Position numbers and translations under genes: made by a program | NCBI RefSeq assembly: GCF_014645895.1 | Contig: NZ_BMMP01000012.1 | Span: 62,001 to 126,000 of the forward strand | Origin: Streptomyces daqingensis | Lineage (GTDB): Bacteria > Actinomycetota > Actinomycetes > Streptomycetales > Streptomycetaceae | DNA length: 64,000 nucleotides | Direction of reading: 5' to 3' | Notes under the pieces: generated by a model | Database searches by the model: none | Told to the model about the DNA's origin: nothing | Seen by the model: the letters and a program-made list of their open reading frames with translations, nothing else | In this document: positions 1-8,376 of the stretch, in pieces | Numbering within the stretch: position 1 is the first letter of the stretch | Layout of the letters: the number at the start of each line of letters is the position of its first letter

Positions 1-371
1 GAGTCCCGCATCGCGGAGGCCGCGAAGCCCGCGTTCTCCAGTGCCTCGCGGGTGAGTTGGAGGGCCAGCCGGTGCTGCGGGTCCGTCACCTCTGCTTCGC
101 GCCGCGAGAGGCCGAAGAACTCGTGGTCGAACAGGTCGATCCGGTCCAGGTAGCCCTGGTGCGGGTACTCCGCGTCCGGGTCGAGGCACGTGGACTCGAC
201 GCGCTCACGAGGTATCGGACGCACCGAGTCCCGTCCGGCGCGCAGGTTGTCGCGGAACTCGTCCAGGCTGTCCGCCTGCGGGAACCGGGTGGATATCCCG
301 ATCACCGCGATGCCCGCGGGCTCCCGTGACGCGTCCGTCCCGCCGAGACCGGCCCCACCGATGCTGCTCAT
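1..371 (-). CDS. Modular polyketide synthase, N-terminal ketosynthase part (cut by window edge)
   Basis: Partial: only the first 123 codons are in the window. The start is the ATG at 369-371, preceded by GGGAAGG at a good distance. The translation shows the opening of a beta-ketoacyl synthase: 'GIAVIGISTRFPQA' near residues 20-33, 'DRIDLFDHEFFGLSRREA' around 77-94 and 'DPQHRLALQLTREALENAG' around 97-115, which is the usual entry of a type I KS towards its active-site Cys (not yet reached). No long docking coiled coil precedes the KS. It lies 46 bases downstream of the adenylation-thiolation gene on the same strand, so the PKS probably extends a chain begun on that carrier protein. Module content and product cannot be judged from this fragment. 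Confidence 0.9.
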   Translation of the reverse strand, partial: MSSIGGAGLGGTDASREPAGIAVIGISTRFPQADSLDEFRDNLRAGRDSVRPIPRERVESTCLDPDAEYPHQGYLDRIDLFDHEFFGLSRREAEVTDPQHRLALQLTREALENAGFAASAMRD

Positions 372-417
372 ATCGCCTTCCCGTCCATGCGCTCCGCCCT
401 CACCGGCTGCCGTCGCC

Positions 418-2394
418 TCACAACTCGTAGGCCGCGGGGAGGTCTTCACCCGGCCCGTCGTCCTCGCCGTCCGGGCGGTGACCCAGCCGGCCGGTGATCG
501 CTTCCGCCTGCGCGTGAACGGTCGTCAGGTCGAACAGCTCGCCCACGCGCAGCACCCCGGGCCAGGCGGCGTCGAGTTGCTTGTGCAGATCGATGACCCG
601 CAGCGAACTGCCGCCCACCGCGAAGAAGTTGTCGTTCGGTCCGGCCTCACCGTGGCCGAGTACGGCGGCCCAGATCTCCGCGACACGGCCCGTGGTGCCG
701 GCGGCAGCGCCCGGCCCGTCCGCGCCGCTCTTCCCCGCGGCACCGCCGCCGTCCAAGGGGCCGCTCGCACCCGTCTCTCCGGCGTCGGACGGCAGCAGCT
801 CCCGCAGCGCCGTCCGGTCGGCCTTGCCGCTGGAGTTGAGCGGCATGCTCCGGAGCGTGCGGAAGTGGACGGGAACGGCCTGCTCCACCAGGAACTCCCA
901 GCAGTGCGCCCGCAGATCGGACCACGAGGGCATGTCGCCGCCGGGTGAGACAGGGGTGAGGAAGGCGGTCAGCCGTGGCTCGCCCGACGCGTTCCCGCAG
1001 ACCACGACGGCCTGGCCGACGGCCGGGTGGCGCTCCAACGCCGCCTCCACCTCGCCCAGTTCGATCCGCGCGCCGCGGATCTTGACCTGCTGGTCGCTCC
1101 TGCCGTGGTAATGCAACGACCCCGACTCCCCCACGTGTGCGATGTCGCCGGTCCTGTACATGCGTGACCCGGGCGGCCCGAAGGGGTCCGCGACGAACCT
1201 CTCCGCCGTCCTGCCGGGCTGCCCCGCGTAGCCGAGCGCCACGAACGGGCCGCCGATGTACAGCTCGCCCCGCACGCCGGGCGCCACTTCGCGGAGCCGG
1301 CCGTCCAGCACCCGCGCCTCGGCGCCCCGCCAGGGCCGGCCGATGGGGATGCGGGACCACGACGGGTCCAGCCCGGGCTCGACGGTGCAGGAGATCGTCG
1401 TCTCCGTGGGGCCGTACTCGTTGACCAGCACCGCCCGGGGAAGGCGTTCCGTGTGGTCCCGTACGAGGTCGGGAGTGCACGCCTCACCCGCGACGACGAC
1501 CAGCCGCAGGGACTCCGGCAGCAGCCGGCTCTCCTTCAGCAGGGCGCGGTAGTAGGACGGCACGACGATGAGGTGCGTCGCGCCGTACTCCTCTGCCAGC
1601 CCGGCCAGTCCGTGGACCTGCTTGAGCTGCTTCTCGTCGGGGAGCACGAGCGTGTGGCCGTTGCAGAACGACCAGAACATGCCGCCGAGCATCCCGTCGA
1701 AGGACGCCCGCATGGCCATCAGGCAGACGGCGTGGTCCTCGCCGTAGACCTCCGTCCTCGGCTCGATGGAGGCGGCGAGCGAACCCCGGCTGACCATCAC
1801 GCCCTTGGGGGTTCCGGTCGAGCCGGAGGTGCAGACGACGTAGGCCGGGGTCTCGGGGGACGGTTCGGCGTGCCCGCCGGCCCGTCCCGCCTCCTCCGCC
1901 GGTCCGGCGGCTTTGTCAGCGCCACCGGGTGCGAGGAGTCCGCGTACGTCCAGCCCCGCGACGTCGAGGCGTTCCGGGACGTCGGGCAGCCCCTCCAGCG
2001 CGGAGTCCGGGCCCGAGACCACCACCACCGCGCAGTCGGTGTCCGCCAGCAGGGCGCGGAGCCGGCTCGGCGGCTGGTCCGGTTCGACCACCGCCCACGC
2101 CGCACCGATGCGCAGCGCCGCGAGCATCGCCGTGACGGCGAGCGCGTTCTGTTCGAGCCTGACGCACACCACGCGGCCCGCGCTCGCGCCGCGTTCACGC
2201 AGCCTCCGCGCGAACGCGGCGGACGCCGCGTCGAGTTCGGCGTACGTCAGCTCCGTACCGCCGACGGCCAGGGCCGTCGTGTCCGGGGTCCGGGCGGCCT
2301 GCCTCCGGAACAGCTCCCAGACGGACGGCCGTTCCGCCTGACGGCTCTGCCCCGCGGCTCTCTCCGCCGCCTTGTCCGCAGTCTCGTGCGCCAC
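418..2394 (-). CDS. Stand-alone NRPS adenylation-thiolation didomain protein
   Basis: 658 residues, GTG start with GAGGAGG about 9 bases upstream. It should activate an amino acid or similar carboxylic acid as the adenylate and load it on its own carrier domain. Adenylation motifs are clear: TSGSTGTPKG near residues 189-198, NEYGPTETT near 325, YRTGD near 413, and the NSSGK lysine motif near 538. A thiolation domain follows with 'DNFFAVGGSSL' near 598; the second Ser would carry phosphopantetheine. There is no condensation, epimerase or thioesterase domain. It sits between the FkbH-type gene (16-base gap) and the PKS, so it plausibly supplies the starter or an amino-acid unit of a hybrid NRPS-PKS product. 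The residue after FD in the A4 region is Gly and the pocket looks unusual, so I do not predict the substrate. The MbtH gene at 6546-6752 is a likely partner. Confidence 0.9.
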   Translation of the reverse strand: MAHETADKAAERAAGQSRQAERPSVWELFRRQAARTPDTTALAVGGTELTYAELDAASAAFARRLRERGASAGRVVCVRLEQNALAVTAMLAALRIGAAWAVVEPDQPPSRLRALLADTDCAVVVVSGPDSALEGLPDVPERLDVAGLDVRGLLAPGGADKAAGPAEEAGRAGGHAEPSPETPAYVVCTSGSTGTPKGVMVSRGSLAASIEPRTEVYGEDHAVCLMAMRASFDGMLGGMFWSFCNGHTLVLPDEKQLKQVHGLAGLAEEYGATHLIVVPSYYRALLKESRLLPESLRLVVVAGEACTPDLVRDHTERLPRAVLVNEYGPTETTISCTVEPGLDPSWSRIPIGRPWRGAEARVLDGRLREVAPGVRGELYIGGPFVALGYAGQPGRTAERFVADPFGPPGSRMYRTGDIAHVGESGSLHYHGRSDQQVKIRGARIELGEVEAALERHPAVGQAVVVCGNASGEPRLTAFLTPVSPGGDMPSWSDLRAHCWEFLVEQAVPVHFRTLRSMPLNSSGKADRTALRELLPSDAGETGASGPLDGGGAAGKSGADGPGAAAGTTGRVAEIWAAVLGHGEAGPNDNFFAVGGSSLRVIDLHKQLDAAWPGVLRVGELFDLTTVHAQAEAITGRLGHRPDGEDDGPGEDLPAAYEL

Positions 2395-2410
2395 GCTGCT
2401 CCCGGCCTCC

Positions 2411-3520
2411 TCAGTCCGTTCCGGTGACGACGCGGACGTGGCCCTGCTTCGCGGGGGCCGGCCTGTCGGGACCGAAGGCGAGCACGAGCGGGTCCTCGGT
2501 GCCGGGTACCGGCACGTAGCCGGCGAACCGGAGTGTGACCAGCATGTTCCTGTTGGCCTCGGTGGGCACGAAGTGCGCCACGGGCCGCCGTCCGCCTGCG
2601 AGGGACTCCCTCACGAGGTGGCCGAGGAGCACGGTGCCCGCACCGCGGGAGGCGACCCGGCAGGACATCAGCATCAGCCGCAGCACCGACTCGTCCGGCG
2701 TGAGCTCGGTGACGGCCAGTCCGATGATCCCGTAGTCCCCGAACCGGTCGCGCAGCGCGGCCACTTGCACCCTGTGGCTGGGCGAGGCCGCCAGCTCGCG
2801 CAGCTCCGCGGCGTCGTAAGTGAGCCCGGAGGTGTTCAGCTGGTGTGTGCGGACGGTCAGTTCGCTGGCCCTGACGAGGTCGTCCCCGGTCGCGTCCCGG
2901 ACCGTCATGACGAGGTCCAGCGACGCGAGGAAGCCCTGCCGGTCGTCCCCGAACTCCTCTTCCGCGACCTGCCGCCTGCGCTCGGTGCGGTAGAGGTGCC
3001 TGCGCCGTCCCGCCTCCTCGGTGACGAACTCCGGCTGGAACTCGGGGAGATCGGGCAGCGAGCCCGCCTGTCCGGCCGCGTAGCAGCGCACCATGGGCAG
3101 TACGGACGCGACCTCCGCCCGCTCCACAGGGTCGTTGTCGATGAAGGCGACGGTGTCGATGCCGATGTTGAGCCCCTCGGCGATCCTGCGCACCGCCGCG
3201 GACTTGGAGCCCCAGCCGACCTGGACGTCGCAGAACCACTCCTCCAGGCCCCGCTCGTCGAGGTGGCGCGAGGTGATCGCGTACTCGCCCCGGCTGGCGG
3301 CGGCGTGCAGGATCCCCCTTTCGTCGAGCGCACGCAGCGTCTTGAGGACCGCGGGGAACGGCTCGGGGTCGTCGTTCTCCAGCACGACCCCGTCCCATAC
3401 CGTGTCGTCCAGGTCCCACACCAGGCACTTGACCACGGGGGCAGGCGCCGCGACCTGCCCCGCGTCAGCGCTCGTCCCGCTGCCGGCTCCTTCCGGGATT
3501 GCGTCCCGCCCGCCCGTCAC
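2411..3520 (-). CDS. FkbH-type HAD-superfamily glyceryl-ACP synthase
   Basis: 369 residues. The family takes 1,3-bisphosphoglycerate, dephosphorylates it and loads the glyceryl group onto a discrete ACP, the first step to hydroxymalonyl- or methoxymalonyl-ACP extender units and also to tetronate rings. The HAD motif DLDDTVWDG is near residue 36, a second HAD motif 'FIDNDPVERAEV' near 110, and a GNAT-like acyl-transfer half follows ('HQLNTSGLTYDAAELREL', later 'SCRVASRGAGTVLLGHLV'). I chose the GTG at 3518-3520 because it overlaps the stop of the upstream acyl-CoA dehydrogenase as GTGA; longer in-frame readings run into that gene. It is the fourth gene of a tightly coupled set (KASIII-like, ACP, dehydrogenase, FkbH). 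Confidence 0.88.
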   Translation of the reverse strand: MTGGRDAIPEGAGSGTSADAGQVAAPAPVVKCLVWDLDDTVWDGVVLENDDPEPFPAVLKTLRALDERGILHAAASRGEYAITSRHLDERGLEEWFCDVQVGWGSKSAAVRRIAEGLNIGIDTVAFIDNDPVERAEVASVLPMVRCYAAGQAGSLPDLPEFQPEFVTEEAGRRRHLYRTERRRQVAEEEFGDDRQGFLASLDLVMTVRDATGDDLVRASELTVRTHQLNTSGLTYDAAELRELAASPSHRVQVAALRDRFGDYGIIGLAVTELTPDESVLRLMLMSCRVASRGAGTVLLGHLVRESLAGGRRPVAHFVPTEANRNMLVTLRFAGYVPVPGTEDPLVLAFGPDRPAPAKQGHVRVVTGTD

Positions 3521-4758
3521 GACGCCTCCGCCTGACGGGCGCCCGCCTCGGGACGCGGTGTCCCGGAGCGGCGCAGCAGCTGCTCCGCGATGTGCTGTTC
3601 GGCCACCTGCTGAGCTCCTTCGATGATCTCCATGACCTTCGCGTCCCGGAAGTGACGTCCGGCCCGGCTGTCCGGCTCGCATCCGGCCGAGCCGAGGACC
3701 TGCACCGCGTCCCTGCTCGCGGAAGCGGCCGCCGCGGCCGCGGCGTACTTGGCGACGATGGTCTCCGTCACCGCTCCCGGCGCCGCTTCGGCTCGGAACC
3801 GTGCGGCGCGCAGGGCAAGTTCACGCGCACCGGCCGTCTCGACCGCGGCCCGTGCGAGGAGGGAGCGGACGGCCTGATGGCCCGCGAGGGCCTCATCGCC
3901 CTGCACCCGGGCGGCGGCGTGCGCGGCGGCGTCCGCCACGCAGGCCTCCGCCATGCCGACGCAGCCCCACGCCACGGTGAAGCGCCCGTGGTCGAGCGCG
4001 GCGGCGGCGACGTGGGAGAGTCCCAGCCCGGCAGGCGCGACGAGGTTGGCGCGCGGCACGCGCACCGCGTCCATGCCGACGTGCGCGATCTGCGCGGCCC
4101 GCATGCCGAGTTGGCCGCCGACCGGCTCCCGGCTCACCCCTTCGCGGTCCGTCTCGACGAGCACGGCGGACGGCCTGCCCCGGTCCTTGCCGAGCACCAG
4201 AAGCACGTGGGCGTCCTGCCCGAAGGTGATCCACTTCTTGCGGCCCGTGACGGTGACGTGCCCACCGTCTCCCGCGTCCTCGACGCGTGTGCCCACTTCG
4301 GCGAGCGCGCTGCCCGCGGCGTCCTCGGTGGCCGCGAAGCCCGCGATCAGCTCGCCGCTCGCCAACTGCGGCAGCCAGCGCGCGCGTTGTTCTCGCGTGC
4401 CCCACCGGTTCAGCGCGGCGGCGACCATGCTCTGCACGGTGACCAGGCCGCGCAGCGCGCTGCAGACACCGCCCAAGTGCGCGCAGATCTCGCCGAGTTC
4501 GGCGGGCGACGCTCCCAGGCCGCCGTAGCGCCCGGGCAGGTCCGGTGCCAGCAGCCCGGCGGCGGCCACCTCCTTGCGGGCCTCGGCGGGCAGCGCCCCT
4601 TCCCGGTCCCACCGCGCGGCGTGCGGGACCAGTTCCGCGGCGAGCCGCGCCGCGGCGGCCACCGGCGACGAGGCGGCCGCCGAGCCGGCGGCTCCGGCTG
4701 CTCCCGTGGTCCCTCTGCCGGCCTCCCTGCCGCCCGGCGCGCTCCGTCCCCCGTTCAC
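3517..4758 (-). CDS. Acyl-CoA dehydrogenase family protein of extender-unit synthesis (FkbI-like)
   Basis: 413 residues. A flavin acyl-CoA dehydrogenase fold is evident: helical N-terminal part, 'GFAATEDAAGSALAEVGT' in the middle beta domain, 'GRKKWITFGQDA', and a helical C-terminal part with 'GSAGCEPDSRAGRHFRDAKV' close to the usual flavin/quaternary contact region. In methoxymalonyl and hydroxymalonyl pathways the FkbI-type enzyme oxidises glyceryl-derived ACP intermediates, not free CoA esters; gene order here (ACP, dehydrogenase, FkbH) supports that role. GTG start at 4756-4758 overlaps the TGA of the ACP gene. The 3-hydroxyacyl dehydrogenase (FkbK) and O-methyltransferase (FkbG) of the classical pathway are not in the visible part of the cluster. 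Confidence 0.85.
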   Translation of the reverse strand: MNGGRSAPGGREAGRGTTGAAGAAGSAAASSPVAAAARLAAELVPHAARWDREGALPAEARKEVAAAGLLAPDLPGRYGGLGASPAELGEICAHLGGVCSALRGLVTVQSMVAAALNRWGTREQRARWLPQLASGELIAGFAATEDAAGSALAEVGTRVEDAGDGGHVTVTGRKKWITFGQDAHVLLVLGKDRGRPSAVLVETDREGVSREPVGGQLGMRAAQIAHVGMDAVRVPRANLVAPAGLGLSHVAAAALDHGRFTVAWGCVGMAEACVADAAAHAAARVQGDEALAGHQAVRSLLARAAVETAGARELALRAARFRAEAAPGAVTETIVAKYAAAAAAASASRDAVQVLGSAGCEPDSRAGRHFRDAKVMEIIEGAQQVAEQHIAEQLLRRSGTPRPEAGARQAEAS

Positions 4759-5081
4759 TGGGTCTCGGTGAACTCTGGCGACCCCGTCTTGCGCAGCACG
4801 AAGCGGGTGATGCGGTTCGCCGTACGGAAGCTGTCGAGGTCGAGGTCCTCGACCTCGACGGTGAGGGAGAAGCGGCTCTCGACGAACGTCACCAGCTCCA
4901 GCGCGAAGAGCGAGTCAGCGAGGCCGAGTGCGAAGTAGTCGTCGTCGGGCTGCACGGGCTTGCGGAGCGCGGCGGTGAGGAACTCCGTCACCTGCCGCGT
5001 GATCTCCTCGGCGGCCGCACCTCCGGCCGCCGCGTCCCCGGTCCCGCCCTGGGCCGCTTCCCTGATGTCGCCGTCGCTCAC
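4755..5081 (-). CDS. Discrete acyl carrier protein for extender-unit synthesis (FkbJ-like)
   Basis: 108 residues. The carrier motif is 'GLADSLFALEL' with Ser57 as the predicted phosphopantetheine site, followed by the acidic helix 'VEVEDLDLDSF' typical of ACPs. The first 20 residues are a Gly/Ala-rich leader. The GTG at 5079-5081 overlaps the TGA of the upstream KASIII-like gene, and the ACP stop in turn overlaps the dehydrogenase start, so the three genes are translationally coupled. Its place next to FkbH and FkbI homologues makes it the likely scaffold on which a glyceryl group is loaded and oxidised, to be handed to the PKS. Confidence 0.9.
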   Translation of the reverse strand: MSDGDIREAAQGGTGDAAAGGAAAEEITRQVTEFLTAALRKPVQPDDDYFALGLADSLFALELVTFVESRFSLTVEVEDLDLDSFRTANRITRFVLRKTGSPEFTETQ

Positions 5082-6100
5082 GATGCCGTCTCCTGGGGTC
5101 CTATCTCTGCCAGCAGCACGCTCCACGCCGCCACCGGGCTCACATTGATCAGCACGGCGCGGTCGCCCTCCACGAGCTCCTTGCGCTCGATCGCCGTGTA
5201 CAGGTTGAGGAAGACGTCGTTGGGGCCCAGGTGCCCGTACTGTCGCAGGTTGTCCCTGCACACGGGCATCAGCTCGATCCCGAGCGACTCCTCACTGAAC
5301 GTGAAGCCCGCCATGGACAGGTTCTGGCTGACGTAGCCCCGCACGTCCCCGGGCTTGAGGCCGTGGCTCTCCAGCAGCCCGCCGATCAGCCCCGAGACCC
5401 GGCTGCGGGTCTCCATCGCGAGCCGGAAGGAGTAGGCCGACAGGTCCCCGCACTCCTCGCGCCACTGCCCGGTGGGCAGGTCGCGGTACTTCACGTGGAA
5501 GAGGTCCCAGTAGTCCCCGTTGGTCTCCTGCGCCATGCCGAGCAGCCGGACCGGACCGGTGCGGGAGAGCAGGAGCGCCTGCCCGCCGTCCCCGTTGACC
5601 GTGACGGGGTGCCGGTAGCGTCCGGCCGCCGCGGGCTTGCTGCCGTGCACGACGAGGACGTCCCCTAGGGCGGGGTCGGCGCACATCAGCCCGCGGGCGG
5701 CCAGCAGCGCCGGCGTGATCGAGACGCATCCGAGGCCGCCCACCGTGAAGGTGAGCGCCCGGTCCGCCCCCAGGCTGTGCTGGAGCTTCGTCGCCTCGGA
5801 GCTGAGCAGCGTCTCGGGGGCCCGGGACTCCACGACGATCAGGGCGCCCAGGTCACGGGCGTCGACCCCCTCCTTGCCCAGCGCTTCGCGCGCGGCGCGC
5901 TCGGCGAGGTCCGAGGAGCTCAGGCCGTCGTCGGCGCGGACGGACTCGACGCCCAGCGCGAGGCACGTGCCCCGCTCCGCCTCGTCCATCGAGGCGAACT
6001 CGGGCAGGTCGGGCACGGCGACGGACTGTCCGGGCATGTGCCAGGCGGCGCTCCTCACCGCGACGGGAAATGCGCCGTTCTCCGCGACTCGAGACGTCAC
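5078..6100 (-). CDS. KASIII-like condensing or acyltransferase enzyme with altered catalytic triad
   Basis: 340 residues, GTG start with GGGGGAGGG upstream. The thiolase-fold features of a FabH/KASIII homologue are present: Cys125 in 'GGLGCVSITPALLAARG', then 'TVNGDGGQALLL', and a C-terminal layout like FabH. However, the segment where FabH has the catalytic His (HQAN) reads 'YVSQNLSMAGF', and the segment with the catalytic Asn (GNTSAAS) reads 'GHLGPNDVFLNL'. So the nucleophilic Cys is kept while the His and Asn look replaced. KASIII-like proteins that lack decarboxylating residues often act as acyl or ester transferases, and others sit beside FkbH and ACP in tetronate clusters; either role fits. 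First gene of the operon. Confidence 0.82.
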   Translation of the reverse strand: MTSRVAENGAFPVAVRSAAWHMPGQSVAVPDLPEFASMDEAERGTCLALGVESVRADDGLSSSDLAERAAREALGKEGVDARDLGALIVVESRAPETLLSSEATKLQHSLGADRALTFTVGGLGCVSITPALLAARGLMCADPALGDVLVVHGSKPAAAGRYRHPVTVNGDGGQALLLSRTGPVRLLGMAQETNGDYWDLFHVKYRDLPTGQWREECGDLSAYSFRLAMETRSRVSGLIGGLLESHGLKPGDVRGYVSQNLSMAGFTFSEESLGIELMPVCRDNLRQYGHLGPNDVFLNLYTAIERKELVEGDRAVLINVSPVAAWSVLLAEIGPQETAS

Positions 6101-6436
6101 GAACCCTCCCCCGTTTCTGGTGTGCGCCGGATGCTACAGCGCATTCACGTAAAGGGAGAAGGGGATTGGAATGGGCGTACCGAAACGCCGTCGAAGCGCC
6201 GTGCAAACATGACAGTTATCATGTGTCCGCCGTTATATACGGACCGGAAGCGGAGACGGGTTCGGATCGTTTGAACCCTTTTGCCGGACTGGTCGCGACG
6301 GGGCGGAATCCACCCGCGGCGAGCCGAAGAGGAATACATGACTCCGCTTTCCCGCGGTAACACCGGCGCCCGGCCCCCGGGCTCCGTGGCGCACCCACGG
6401 ACTTTCCTTCCCACTACCGGCCGGTCACAAGCAGAA
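6101..6436 (-). promoter_or_regulatory. Leader and promoter region of the KASIII-ACP-dehydrogenase-FkbH operon with dyads
   Basis: Non-coding stretch of about 340 bases upstream of the operon on the minus strand. It is clearly more AT-rich than its surroundings around 6200-6265. A dyad at 6208-6223 has perfect arms CATGA and TCATG separated by six bases (minus strand CATGATAACTGTCATG). Next to it, 6229-6240 holds 'CCGTTATATACGG'-like sequence, which on the minus strand offers a TATAAC -10 candidate. This looks like a promoter with an operator. No coding sequence is supported here. Confidence 0.45.
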
Positions 6437-6490
6437 CGGCGAGTGGCCCCGGAAACGTCCCTGGTAGAACGTTTCCGGGGCCACTCGCCG
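6437..6490 (-). terminator. 22-bp perfect hairpin downstream of mbtH
   Basis: Arms 6437-6458 and 6469-6490 are perfectly complementary over 22 bp with a 10-base loop. It lies 55 bases past the MbtH stop and before the KASIII operon on the same strand. Factor-independent terminators in Streptomyces often lack a U-run, and only a weak T-rich stretch follows here. It should end MbtH transcription and separate it from the KASIII operon. Confidence 0.8.
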
Positions 6491-6545
6491 CAGGCGCGGC
6501 GGAGGCTGCGCGGTCCGGCGCGCAACCCGGCCGGAGGCCCGGCCG

Positions 6546-6752
6546 CTAGCGTGACTCCTCGACGAGACTGGCGGGCCGCATGTCCGTCCAATGCTCTTCG
6601 ATGTGGTCGAGGCATGCCTGGCGGGAGTCCTCTCCGAAGGCGATGGTCCAGCCCTCCGGAACCTCCGCGAACGACGGCCACAGGGAATTCTGCTTCTCGT
6701 CGTTCACGAGCACGTAAAAGGAGCCGTCCTCGTCGTCGAATGGATTGCTCAT
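6546..6752 (-). CDS. MbtH-like NRPS accessory protein
   Basis: 68 residues, the usual length of the family. MbtH-like proteins bind adenylation domains and aid their folding and activity. The family signature is visible: 'NPFDDEDGSFYVLVNDEKQ' at the start, 'SLWPSFAEVPEGW' and the C-terminal 'HIEEHWTDMRPASL' with the conserved Trp residues. ATG at 6750-6752 follows AAAGGATCCC. It is transcribed towards the cluster, and the only adenylation domain in view (418-2394) is its likely partner. Confidence 0.95.
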   Translation of the reverse strand: MSNPFDDEDGSFYVLVNDEKQNSLWPSFAEVPEGWTIAFGEDSRQACLDHIEEHWTDMRPASLVEESR

Positions 6753-7064
6753 GGGATCCTTTCGCTCGCGCGTGAGCGGAAAGCCTCTCCCCCGCCCTGA
6801 GCGGGCATACTCCCGTACCGCCATGACCGCCGCAAGCATTCGGAGAAGAATTGCGCCCGCTCCGGGCGGAGCGCCGCCCGGTCTCCCGGGAAACGGGCAG
6901 ACCGGCACAACGCCCCCGCGGTCCGGCGGACCGCGGGACGACGCTCCCGTCCGCCGGGCCGTCGTCGCGCTCCGCAGGGCCCGGGCGAGCGCCCACGACG
7001 GGCGGACTGCGGGGACGGGAGAGAAAATGGAGGCATCTGCACACCGGGGAATTGGCAGGAGCCA
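6753..7064. other. Divergent intergenic region between mbtH and a PP2C gene
   Basis: 312 bases between two divergent starts, so it must hold promoters for both. I see no strong dyad and no coding pattern; it probably marks the right border of the natural-product cluster. Confidence 0.5.
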
Positions 7065-8300
7065 GTGACGAGACCGGACATCGACTACGCGGCCCTGTTC
7101 GCAGCGACGCCGAGTCCTTACCTCGTCCTGCGGCCGGACCTGGTGATCGTGGACGTGAACCGGGCCTACCTGCGCGCCACGGGGCGCACCCGCGAGGACC
7201 TGCTCGGCCGCTACATCTTCGACGCGTTCCCCGCCAATCCCGCGGACCCGGAGTCCAACGGGGTCGAGAACCTGGGCGCCTCCCTCCGCCGGGTCCGCGA
7301 GTCGGGCCGCCCCGACACCATGGCGCTCCAGAAGTACGACATCCCCGTCGTCTCGCGGCCTGGCACCTTCGAGGAGCGCTGGTGGTCGCCCGTCAACACG
7401 CCCGTACGCGGCAAGGACGGCGACGTCGCGTGGATCATCCACCGCGTCGAGGACGTGACGGGGTTCGTGAAGGCCCGTCGCCCCCTGCCATCGCCGGAGG
7501 AGAGCCTTCATACGCAGAACGCGGAGGCCGAACTCTTCGTACGCGCCCAGGAACTGCAGGTGCTCAACGAGGAGCTGCGGCAGGCCAACGCGCGGGAGAG
7601 CCGCGTCGCCCTCACCCTTCAGGAGGCGATGCTCCACTCGCCCGACCTGCCCCGGCCCGGCGTCGCCGTCCGGTACCTGCCGGCCGTGGGCACGCTCAAC
7701 GTGTGCGGCGACTGGTACGACGTGACGGACACCCCCATGGGCGGTTTCAGCGCGGCCGTCGGGGACGTCGTCGGCCACGGCCTCGAAGCCGCCGCCGTCA
7801 TGGGCATGCTGCGCAGCGCGCTCAGCGCGGCCATGCGCGCCACCAACGGCCCGGCACAGGCGCTGCAGGTGCTGGGGCTGTACGCGAGCTCCGTCGAAGG
7901 CGCCATGTCCGCCACGGCGGTCAAGGTCAGGATCGACACGAACGAGCAGGTCATCACCTACAGCAGCGCCGGGCACCTCCCCCCGGTGCTGCTCCACCCC
8001 GGGGGCGACAGCCAGCTTCTCGACGAGGCCACGGACCCGCCCCTGGCGACACGCTCGGAGCATCACGCCCGGCCCGAGGCGCAGGTCGCATACCGGCACG
8101 GGGACTGCCTCGTGCTCTACACGGACGGGCTCATCGAGCGCCGCGGCGAGGACATCGACGACAGCATCGCCCGTCTGACCGCCGCCCTCGCCGCCTGCGC
8201 CGGGCTCGACGCGGAGCGGCTGGCCGACAGCCTGCTCGCCCGGCTCGACGTCAGCGAGGGAGCCGCCGACGACATCGCCCTGGTGGTCATCAGCCTCTGA
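7065..8300 (+). CDS. PAS-domain SpoIIE/PP2C-type serine phosphatase
   Basis: 411 residues, GTG start after GGCAGGAG. Residues about 5-130 are a PAS sensor ('DVNRAYLRATGRTREDLLGR', 'IIHRVEDVTG'). A short coiled coil around 145-180 joins it to a SpoIIE-like PP2C domain: 'GDWYDVTDTPMGGFSAAVGD', 'GHGLEAAAVMGML', 'VLYTDGLIERRGEDID' and 'ADDIALVVI' carry the metal-binding Asp residues. Such proteins dephosphorylate anti-sigma-factor antagonists in Streptomyces stress and development circuits. No RsbW-type kinase domain is present, so it is not the larger GAF-PAS-PP2C-kinase type. It converges on a second PP2C gene (8377-9654). Confidence 0.9.
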   Translation: MTRPDIDYAALFAATPSPYLVLRPDLVIVDVNRAYLRATGRTREDLLGRYIFDAFPANPADPESNGVENLGASLRRVRESGRPDTMALQKYDIPVVSRPGTFEERWWSPVNTPVRGKDGDVAWIIHRVEDVTGFVKARRPLPSPEESLHTQNAEAELFVRAQELQVLNEELRQANARESRVALTLQEAMLHSPDLPRPGVAVRYLPAVGTLNVCGDWYDVTDTPMGGFSAAVGDVVGHGLEAAAVMGMLRSALSAAMRATNGPAQALQVLGLYASSVEGAMSATAVKVRIDTNEQVITYSSAGHLPPVLLHPGGDSQLLDEATDPPLATRSEHHARPEAQVAYRHGDCLVLYTDGLIERRGEDIDDSIARLTAALAACAGLDAERLADSLLARLDVSEGAADDIALVVISL

Positions 8301-8376
8301 CGAGCGGCGTGCCCCCGAACCGGGCCACAGGCGCCCGCGCGCCAGGCCTCGGACCGCGGGCGCGCGCCCTCGCCGC

